Of a stretch of DNA of 64,000 bases, positions 57,665-64,000 are shown one piece after another; positions within the stretch are counted from its first letter, which is position 1, and each line of letters starts with the position of its first letter. The notes under the pieces were generated by a model. The model was not told the origin of the DNA and made no database searches. It saw only the letters and a program-made list of their open reading frames with translations. Position numbers and translations under genes: made by a program. Location: NCBI RefSeq assembly GCF_014269205.2, contig NZ_JABWRY020000001.1:2976001-3040000 (forward strand). Reading direction: 5' to 3'. This DNA comes from Pseudomonas kermanshahensis. GTDB taxonomy: Bacteria; Pseudomonadota; Gammaproteobacteria; Pseudomonadales; Pseudomonadaceae.

Positions 57665-60600
57665 TCAAGCCTGTTCCTCGCCGTCGAGCAGTTGCGCCTC
57701 AAGGGCTTCGCGGTAATCGCCGGGCGCCTCCCACAGGCCGCGTTGCTGGGCCTCCAGCAGGCGTTCGGTGAGGTCGCGTAGCGCCTCGGGGTTGTGCTCG
57801 CGCATGAAATCGCGGGTCGCCGGGTCGAGCACGTAGGCATCGGCCAGCGACTGATAATGATGGTCGTCGATCAGGTGCGTGGTGGCATCGAAGGCGAACA
57901 GGTTGTCGACCGTTGCCGCCATCTCGAAGGCACCCTTGTAGCCATGGCGCTTTACCCCGTCGATCCACTTGGGGTTGAGCGCACGGGCACGAATGACCCG
58001 GTTGAGCTCCTCCTTGAGGGTGCGGATGCGCGGCCGATCGACCTGGCTGTGGTCGCCGTGGTAGCTGGCCACCGACGCGCCAGACAAGGTTTCCGAGGCG
58101 GCCAGCATGCCACCCTGGAACTGGTAGTAGTCGTTGGAATCGAGCAGGTCATGCTCGTGGTTATCCTGGTTCTGCAGTACCGCCTGGACCTGCCCCAGGC
58201 GGCGGGCGAACTGTTCACGGGCCGGGGTGCCTTCATCACTGCCGCCATAGGCGTACCCGCCATGGTTGAGGTAGACCTCAGCCAAGTCGTCACGGCTGTG
58301 CCACAAGCGGCCATCGATTGCATTCTGCACACCGGCACCGTAGGCACCGGGCTTGGCTCCGAATACCCGCCAGCCCGCTTGGCGCGCCGCCTGCTCAGGT
58401 TGCACGCCCTGCGCCTGCAGTGCCTCACGCTCACTGCGCACACGCGCTGCCAGCGGGTTGAGGTCATCAGGCTCATCCAGCGCCGCCACCGCTTGAACTG
58501 CAGCATCGAACAGGCGGATCAAGTTGCCGAACGCGTCGCGGAAGAACCCCGACACCCGCAAGGTTACGTCCACCCGCGGGCGGTCGAGCAGGCTCAGCGG
58601 CAAGATTTCGAAATCGTCGACCCGCTGGCTACCGGTAGCCCACACCGGGCGTACCCCCATCAGGGCCATAGCCTGGGCGATATCGTCGCCGCCGGTGCGC
58701 ATGGTCGCGGTGCCCCATACCGATAGGCCCAACTGGCGCAGGTGGTCGCCATGGTCTTGTAGATGGCGCTCGAGAATCAGGCTCGCCGAGGCAAAACCCA
58801 GGCGCCAGGCCGTGCTGGTGGGCAGGTTGCGTACATCCACGGTATAGAAGTTGCGCCCGGTTGGCAGTACATCCAGGCGACCGCGGCTTGGCGCGCCACT
58901 CGGGCCGGCCGGCACGAAACGGCCGGCCAGGGCCGCCAGCAGGCCGTTGATCTCGGCCGCACCACAAGCATCCAGGCTCGGCGCCACCGCGTCACACAAT
59001 GCCTGCACCACATCACGTACCGGTTGCCATTCGCTCAAGGCGGGCAGCACCAGCGTGCCGCCAAGCGCCTGCTCTATCACCTGCAAGGCCAGCAGCTCTA
59101 GGCGCTCGCGGGTATCGCCACAGGTGCGCCATGGCGCGTCGCTGATCGCCTGCAAAGGCCCGGGCCGCAGCCCCAGCCACGGCTGCCCAAGGTCGCAATC
59201 GAGCGGGTCGAAGCCCGGCACCAGCGCCTTGGCCAGTGCTCGCAACAGGCTGGCATTGCCTCCCCGGCCGTCACCGCGCTCCACACGCAGCAAGGCCAAC
59301 AGGGTGTCCAAACGCAGCCGGCCCTCGGGCGACTGGCCAAACACGTGCAAGCCATCGCGAATCTGCGATTCCTTGAGGTCACACAGGTAGGTGTCCAGAC
59401 GCGGCAGCCACACAGCGGCATCGTCCAGCTGCCCTTCCAGTTGCAGTTCCCGGTCGATGTGGTTGGCCTTGACCAGCTCAAGAATGTCGCGCTGCAGCTC
59501 GCGGGCACGCCGCGGGTCGAGCAGCTGCGCCTCGTAGAATTCGTCCGCCAGTTGTTCCAGGTGACGCAGCGGGCCATAGGTTTCGGCGCGGGTCAGCGGC
59601 GGCATCAGGTGGTCGATGATCACCGCCTGAGTTCGGCGCTTGGCCTGGGCGCCTTCACCTGGGTCGTTGACGATGAACGGGTAGATGTTCGGCAGCGGGC
59701 CCAGCAGCGCGTCTGGCCAGCATTGCGCAGACAACCCTACCCCCTTGCCAGGCAGCCACTCCAGGTTGCCGTGCTTGCCGACGTGGATCACCGCGTCGGC
59801 GGCAAAGGCATGGCGCAGCCAGAAATGAAACGCCAAGTACGCGTGTGGCGGCACCAGGTCAGGGTCATGATACACCGCACTCTGATCGACCTGATAGCCC
59901 CGCGCCGGCTGGATGCCGACGAAGGTCAGGCCGTAGCGCAAGCCCGCAACCATCAAGCGGCCACTGCGGTACATCGGGTCTTGCTCCGGGGGCCCCCAGC
60001 GCTCCAGCACTGCCTGGCGGTTGGCTTCAGGCAGGCGGGAAAACGCAGCCTGGTAGTCATCCAGGCTCAGGCTTTGCGCGCACGGGCGTTGGTCCAGGTG
60101 ATCGAGGTCATTGGTCACACCGCCCAGCAACTGCTGGATCAACTGCGTGCCAGTGCCTGGCAGGCCCGCCAACGGATACCCTTCTGCCTGCAGTGCCTTG
60201 AGAATATTCAAGGCCGCTGCCGGCGTATCCAGCCCCACCCCGTTGCCAATCCGGCCGTCACGGGTCGGGTAGTTGGCCAACACCAAGGCTACGCGCTTCT
60301 GGCCATTGGCTAACCGGGCCAGCTCTACCCAGCGCCGAGCGAGCTCGGCGACAAAATCCATGCGCTCGGGGTGGGCGCGGTAACAGACTACGTCGGACTG
60401 GCTGCGCTCACTGCGCCAGGCCATGTCCTTGAAACTGACCGGGCGGGTGATGATTCGCCCGTCCAGCTCCGGCAAAACGATGTGCATGGCCAGGTCACGC
60501 GCGCCCAGGCCCTGCTCGCTGGCTTCCCACGCCGGTTGGTTGTCCTGCGCGCAAATGGCCTGCAACACCGGGATGTCGCGGCGGAACGGGCGCAGGTTGG

Positions 60601-61426
60601 GGCGTTCGGGGCTGGACAAGGCAAACCCCGTGGTGTTGATCAACACCTCCGCGCCGACTTCATCCAGCCAGGCTTCGACCTGTTCGAAGCAGGCGCTTTC
60701 CTTGAGGCTGGCCACGGCAATCGGCAAGGGGTTGAGCCCCGCCGCCAGCAAACGCTCGCAAAAGACGTCGATGAACGCGGTGTTGGCCGCTTGCAGGTGT
60801 GACCGGTAGAACAGCAACGGTGCCACCGGATGCTCCGGGTGCCAGTGCGCGTACCAGTCCTCAAGCAGCGCACTGCCTTTGGCCGGGTGATACACCGAGG
60901 TGCGTGGTAATGGCTGCGGCTCGTCCCACGCATAGTCACGGCCCAGCCACTGGTTGGCCAGGCAGTTGAACAGGTTGAGGGCGTTGGCCTTGCCGCCCTG
61001 GCGCAGGTAGTGCCAGAGGCGTTCGGCCTGATCGCCGGTCACGGTGCCTAGGCCGGTCAGCTCAGGGTCCGGCCGATCATCGCCCGGCACCAGGACCAGC
61101 TGCACGCCGCGGGCCGCCAGGGCGACCAGTTGCTCGACGCCATAGCGCCAGTAGCCAACGCCCCCGTGCAGCGACACCACAATGACCTTGGCATGGCGCA
61201 GCACCTCGTCGACATACAGGTCGACCGAGGCGTGGTTCTGTACCTGCATCGGGTTGGCCAGGCGCAGGCTGGGGTAGTCCTCGGGCAATTGCTCGGCGGT
61301 ATCGGCAAGCAATGCCAGGTGTGAATCGCCGCTGCAGAGGATCACCAGTTCGGCGGGTGTCTGGCCGAGGTCGGCAATGCTGTCATCCGGCACGAAGCCG
61401 CCGGGCTGGGTCCGCAGCAGGTGCAT
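57665..61426 (-). CDS. cobN: cobaltochelatase large subunit CobN
   Basis: 1253 residues. Family markers: VVSLHGGVGYWRYG, VALVLANYPTRDGRIGNGVGLDTPAAA, DAVIHVGKHGNLEWLPGKGVGLS, SGAPSRGRLDVLPTGRNFYTVDVRNLPT and YAYGGSDEGTPA near the C-terminus. It is the corrin-binding subunit that inserts Co2+ into hydrogenobyrinate a,c-diamide. Flanked by cobW upstream and chlI downstream, in one operon under the riboswitch. In this arrangement a CobS/CobT pair is replaced by ChlI/ChlD. Confidence 0.95.
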   Translation of the reverse strand: MHLLRTQPGGFVPDDSIADLGQTPAELVILCSGDSHLALLADTAEQLPEDYPSLRLANPMQVQNHASVDLYVDEVLRHAKVIVVSLHGGVGYWRYGVEQLVALAARGVQLVLVPGDDRPDPELTGLGTVTGDQAERLWHYLRQGGKANALNLFNCLANQWLGRDYAWDEPQPLPRTSVYHPAKGSALLEDWYAHWHPEHPVAPLLFYRSHLQAANTAFIDVFCERLLAAGLNPLPIAVASLKESACFEQVEAWLDEVGAEVLINTTGFALSSPERPNLRPFRRDIPVLQAICAQDNQPAWEASEQGLGARDLAMHIVLPELDGRIITRPVSFKDMAWRSERSQSDVVCYRAHPERMDFVAELARRWVELARLANGQKRVALVLANYPTRDGRIGNGVGLDTPAAALNILKALQAEGYPLAGLPGTGTQLIQQLLGGVTNDLDHLDQRPCAQSLSLDDYQAAFSRLPEANRQAVLERWGPPEQDPMYRSGRLMVAGLRYGLTFVGIQPARGYQVDQSAVYHDPDLVPPHAYLAFHFWLRHAFAADAVIHVGKHGNLEWLPGKGVGLSAQCWPDALLGPLPNIYPFIVNDPGEGAQAKRRTQAVIIDHLMPPLTRAETYGPLRHLEQLADEFYEAQLLDPRRARELQRDILELVKANHIDRELQLEGQLDDAAVWLPRLDTYLCDLKESQIRDGLHVFGQSPEGRLRLDTLLALLRVERGDGRGGNASLLRALAKALVPGFDPLDCDLGQPWLGLRPGPLQAISDAPWRTCGDTRERLELLALQVIEQALGGTLVLPALSEWQPVRDVVQALCDAVAPSLDACGAAEINGLLAALAGRFVPAGPSGAPSRGRLDVLPTGRNFYTVDVRNLPTSTAWRLGFASASLILERHLQDHGDHLRQLGLSVWGTATMRTGGDDIAQAMALMGVRPVWATGSQRVDDFEILPLSLLDRPRVDVTLRVSGFFRDAFGNLIRLFDAAVQAVAALDEPDDLNPLAARVRSEREALQAQGVQPEQAARQAGWRVFGAKPGAYGAGVQNAIDGRLWHSRDDLAEVYLNHGGYAYGGSDEGTPAREQFARRLGQVQAVLQNQDNHEHDLLDSNDYYQFQGGMLAASETLSGASVASYHGDHSQVDRPRIRTLKEELNRVIRARALNPKWIDGVKRHGYKGAFEMAATVDNLFAFDATTHLIDDHHYQSLADAYVLDPATRDFMREHNPEALRDLTERLLEAQQRGLWEAPGDYREALEAQLLDGEEQA

Positions 61427-61429
61427 GGG

Positions 61430-62497
61430 TCAGGCGCCCAAGGCCTGGCGCAGACGCGCTTCGAGCTGCACGGCATCCAGGTCCTGACCGATCAGCACCA
61501 GGCGCGTGATACGCGGCTCGTCGGCACGCCAGGCGCGGTCGAAGTGCTTGTCGAAGCGGGTACCCACGCCTTGCACCAGCAGGCGCATCGGCTTGCCCGG
61601 GATGGCGGCGAAACCTTTGGCGCGCAGGATGCCGAACTCGACCACCAACTGGGTCAGGGCATCGAGCAACAGGCTTTCGTCGGCTTCTGGCAGGTCGATG
61701 GAGATCGAATCGAAGGCGTCGTGGTCATGATCGTCGTGATCATCGCCATCGTGGTGTGAATCGTGGTGGGTACGGCGGCCATCGATGTGCACCTCGGACT
61801 CGGCGCCCACGCCCAGCAGTACGTCCAGTGGCAGACGGCCGCTGCTGGCCTCGATCACCTTGACGGCGGGCGGCAGCTCCTCGGCCACCTCGGCGCGGAC
61901 CTTGGCCAGGCCTTCGGCGTCGATCAGGTCGGCCTTGTTCAGCACCACCAGGTCGGCACTGGCCAACTGGTCAGCGAACAGTTCGTGCAGCGGCGACTCG
62001 TGGTCCAGGTTCGGGTCCAGCTTGCGCTGTGCGTCCACCTGGTCTGGGTAGGCGGCAAAGGTGCCGGCCGCCACAGCCGGGCTGTCGACCACGGTAATGA
62101 CCGCATCGACGGTGCAGGCGTTACGGATTTCTGGCCACTGGAAGGCCTGTACCAACGGCTTTGGCAGCGCCAGGCCACTGGTTTCGATGAGGATGTGGTC
62201 AAGGTCGCCACGGCGTGCGACCAACTCGCGCATGACTGGGAAGAACTCTTCCTGCACGGTGCAGCACAGGCAGCCATTGGCCAGCTCGTACACGCGGCCG
62301 CTGGCCTCTTCTTCGGTGCAACCGATGCTGCACTGTTTGAGGATCTCGCCATCGATGCCCAGTTCGCCAAATTCATTGACGATCACCGCGATACGGCGGC
62401 CTTGGGCGTTGTCGAGCATGTGGCGAAGCAAGGTGGTCTTGCCCGAACCGAGGAAGCCGGTAACGATGGTGACGGGGAGTTTGGCCAGTGTTTTCAT
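61430..62497 (-). CDS. cobW: CobW GTPase, cobalt chaperone
   Basis: 355 residues from MKTLAKLPVTIVTG (ATG 62495-62497). Walker A GFLGSGKT (14-21), metal site CLCC (76-79), GTPase NKAD, and a His/Asp-rich loop (THHDSHHDGDDHDDHDHD) near residues 235-255 that would hold metal. G3E family, supplies cobalt to CobN. First gene after the cobalamin riboswitch. Stop is 4 nt from the cobN start. Confidence 0.95.
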   Translation of the reverse strand: MKTLAKLPVTIVTGFLGSGKTTLLRHMLDNAQGRRIAVIVNEFGELGIDGEILKQCSIGCTEEEASGRVYELANGCLCCTVQEEFFPVMRELVARRGDLDHILIETSGLALPKPLVQAFQWPEIRNACTVDAVITVVDSPAVAAGTFAAYPDQVDAQRKLDPNLDHESPLHELFADQLASADLVVLNKADLIDAEGLAKVRAEVAEELPPAVKVIEASSGRLPLDVLLGVGAESEVHIDGRRTHHDSHHDGDDHDDHDHDAFDSISIDLPEADESLLLDALTQLVVEFGILRAKGFAAIPGKPMRLLVQGVGTRFDKHFDRAWRADEPRITRLVLIGQDLDAVQLEARLRQALGA

Positions 62498-62599
62498 GTC
62501 GCGATGCCCTTGGCAAGATGGCGCGGGCATGCAGGACGAAAGCCACGGGCCAGGTCGGCCGGGCTTGTTCGCCACCGGATCACCCCGCCCGGTTGAAAG

Positions 62600-62790
62600 T
62601 CGAAATCGCCTCGAGGCAGGTCTCCTGGCTCGCACCGTACCTGCCGTGCTTTGAATAACAGGGCTGGAGGGCGCGACGCCTTCCCGCGCGCTTGCGCAGT
62701 GGCTGTGTCGGCCCGTTGTCGGTGCTTACAGTTGCGGGGGCAGCCGCGGCTTGTACCGCGTTCCCGTCTTAGCTTCGGCCTGGCCGAAGA
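62600..62790 (-). ncRNA. cobalamin riboswitch upstream of cobW
   Basis: On the minus strand the B12 box AGCCAGGAGACCTGCC (62615-62630) is intact, preceded by the conserved GCCACTG core (GCCGACACAGCCACTG) and the 5' GGGAACGCGGT with CCCCCGCAACTGTAA. The helix arms flank these elements in the usual order. It lies 100 nt before cobW and would repress cobW-cobN-chlID when B12 is plentiful. Confidence 0.93.
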
Positions 62791-62922
62791 ACCTCGAAGT
62801 GGCAAGGCTACGCAGTGGCTGGCAGGTGGTCAACCATTGCCGTCGGCCATTGCGCGACAGACGCACAAGCAACGGCGCATCTACGCTACAGTTGCACCTT
62901 TATCAACGGCCAAGGACGCCCT

Positions 62923-63300
62923 ATGCCGCTCGCCCCCGCCATCCCGGTACTGCGTATTTTCTCGGTCGAAAAAGCCAAAGAGTTCTACCTCGACTTCCTC
63001 GGCTTCAGCCTGGACTGGGAACACCGCTTCAGCCCGGACCTGCCCCTGTACGCGCAAATCCACCGCGATGGGCTGATCCTGCACCTAAGCGAACACCACG
63101 GCGATGCCACCCCGGGCTCGACCGTGTTCGCCCGCCTCGACGACCTACGCGCCCTTGAGCGCGAACTGCAGGCCAAACGCTACGGCTACGCCCGCCCCGA
63201 AGCCGAGCGCCTGGACTGGGGCCTGCAGATGCAGGTCCATGACCCGTTTGGCAACCGCCTGCGCTTCTGCCAGCAAATCGATGATGAGGCCGCGCAATGA
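62923..63300 (+). CDS. glyoxalase/bleomycin-resistance superfamily protein
   Basis: 125 residues from MPLAPAIPVLRIFSVEKAKEFYLDFLGF (ATG 62923), the first half of a VOC module; the second half holds QMQVHDPFGNRLRFCQ with the usual metal-side glutamate absent or displaced. Related to bleomycin-binding proteins and to many lactoylglutathione-lyase-like proteins of unknown substrate. Overlaps the next gene by 4 nt. Confidence 0.85.
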   Translation: MPLAPAIPVLRIFSVEKAKEFYLDFLGFSLDWEHRFSPDLPLYAQIHRDGLILHLSEHHGDATPGSTVFARLDDLRALERELQAKRYGYARPEAERLDWGLQMQVHDPFGNRLRFCQQIDDEAAQ

Positions 63301-63647
63301 AGGCCATGGGTAAGCGCGAAATGGCCCGTGTGGAGCGTGAGCTGGTGGTTTGCCTGACGGAGGCCTGCGAAACGGCCAAGGCAGGGTTCACCTGGCTCAC
63401 CCATCACCTTGACCCCGACAGTTTTCCTGCCAGCCTGCGCATTACCTGGGTATTTGAGCGCGAGGCAGACAAAGCTGCAGCGCTGGCTGGGGTGGCCAAA
63501 GCGCGGATGCTGGCGTTGACCTGTCAGGCGCTTGATGAAGTGGGGATACGGCTGGATCACCCGGCCTGGCATGTGCGCTTTGACAGTGAAGAGGCTTGTA
63601 GCCGTAGCCACGGCGGGGATTGGGGCAAGCGGTTGCGGGGGCGTTGA
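63297..63647 (+). CDS. conserved hypothetical protein, coupled to VOC gene
   Basis: 116 residues, MKAMGKREMARVERELVVCLTEACETAK, with central PASLRITWVFEREADKAAAL and C-terminal HVRFDSEEAC. Start overlaps the VOC stop (ATGA), so they are co-translated. No named domain recognised. Followed by a perfect 18-bp inverted repeat. Confidence 0.75.
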   Translation: MKAMGKREMARVERELVVCLTEACETAKAGFTWLTHHLDPDSFPASLRITWVFEREADKAAALAGVAKARMLALTCQALDEVGIRLDHPAWHVRFDSEEACSRSHGGDWGKRLRGR

Positions 63648-63655
63648 TCTTCGCC

Positions 63656-63701
63656 GCCTATGAGATCGAGCGCCGCCCGCGCAGCGCTCGATCTCATAGG
63701 C
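63656..63701. repeat. perfect 18-bp inverted repeat, terminator or REP-like
   Basis: GCCTATGAGATCGAGCGC (63656-63673) and its complement (63684-63701) with a 10-nt loop; AAAAA follows on the plus strand but no T-run. Likely a hairpin ending the VOC operon. Confidence 0.75.
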
Positions 63702-63859
63702 GCTGAAAAACCCAAGGCCTACACCTCCCTCCCCCCACCCAATCGCACGCTGTTTCGTGACTGGCCGTTCCCGATCCGCGACGGATGTATTATCGTGGCG
63801 TGGTGCGCATATAACAGCAGCCCGAGCGATCGGGCATCTGCAAGACAATCGAGGGTGTC

Positions 63860-64000
63860 ATGAGTAACGAGAGCATTAACTGGGACAAGCTGGGTTTCGA
63901 CTACATCAAGACCGATAAACGCTACCTGTCCGTATGGCGCAATGGCGAGTGGGACAAAGGCACCCTGACCGAAGACAACGTACTGCACATCAGTGAAGGC
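63860..64000 (+). CDS. ilvE: branched-chain amino acid aminotransferase, N-terminal part
   Basis: ATG at 63860 (GAGGGTGTC upstream) opens MSNESINWDKLGFDYIKTDK and continues in frame to the window end (47 codons, ...VLHISEG). This is the conserved N-terminus of pseudomonad IlvE, which uses PLP to transaminate Leu, Ile and Val. The catalytic lysine lies outside the window. Confidence 0.85.
   Translation, partial: MSNESINWDKLGFDYIKTDKRYLSVWRNGEWDKGTLTEDNVLHISEG

Overview
The window looks like a chromosome segment of a Pseudomonas of the P. putida group. The GC is high, the housekeeping genes are pseudomonad in type (ybiT, rlhA, nspC, a cobalamin cluster, ilvE), and P. putida-style REP palindromes (GGGCAAGCCCGCTCC, TAGGAGCGGCCTT) sit between genes. 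Positions 1 to about 39300 are most of a lambda-type siphovirus prophage whose tail-fibre end lies beyond the left edge. Positions 39321-64000 are core chromosome.

Prophage, late arm (minus strand, read right to left): Q-like antiterminator, two small membrane/coiled-coil proteins, HNH nuclease, TerS, TerL, portal, ClpP-type protease, HK97-fold capsid, connectors, tail tube, a G/GT tail chaperone pair joined by a predicted -1 frameshift (GGGAAAC), tape measure, DUF1833, NlpC/P60 and a TipJ/J-like protein cut by the window edge. Two small lipoprotein genes and one membrane-protein gene sit in this operon next to their own terminators, like morons. Prophage, replication arm (minus strand, 18.7-23.8 kb): Cro, a Rha/KilA-C-type protein, an O-like initiator with iterons inside the gene, a P-like loader, YbcO-type and VRR-NUC nucleases, and a second tyrosine recombinase.

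Immunity region (23.77-26.7 kb): cro and cI diverge across three TAACCG-N-CGGTTA operators, and two more operators overlap a rightward PL-type promoter at 26.65 kb. Between them lie an AT-rich two-gene cassette (GNAT fused to a PUA-like domain, overlapped by an ASCH-domain gene) and a LexA-boxed DUF1654 gene. The cassette is the best candidate here for an undescribed accessory system. The PL arm (plus strand, 27.6-39.3 kb) carries a LuxR-type HTH protein, DUF2303, an orphan C5 DNA methyltransferase, a NinX/DUF2591 protein, several unknowns, one gene broken by a 1-nt deletion, excisionase and integrase. Some small membrane or exported proteins lie on the opposite strand.

Chromosome: integrase ends 20 nt before the TTG start of ybiT, so the phage is inserted immediately upstream of that gene. 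Then follow an MFS transporter, an exported alpha/beta hydrolase, a YghU-type GST, an amidase, a DauR-like regulator with a serine/threonine dehydratase, a YfcE-like phosphatase, the carboxynorspermidine pair, RidA, RlhA, a VpsR-like sigma54 regulator, and a cobW-cobN-chlI/chlD operon preceded by a cobalamin riboswitch. The chlI/chlD junction carries an AAAAAAG slippery site predicted to give two chelatase subunits from one gene. The window ends inside ilvE.
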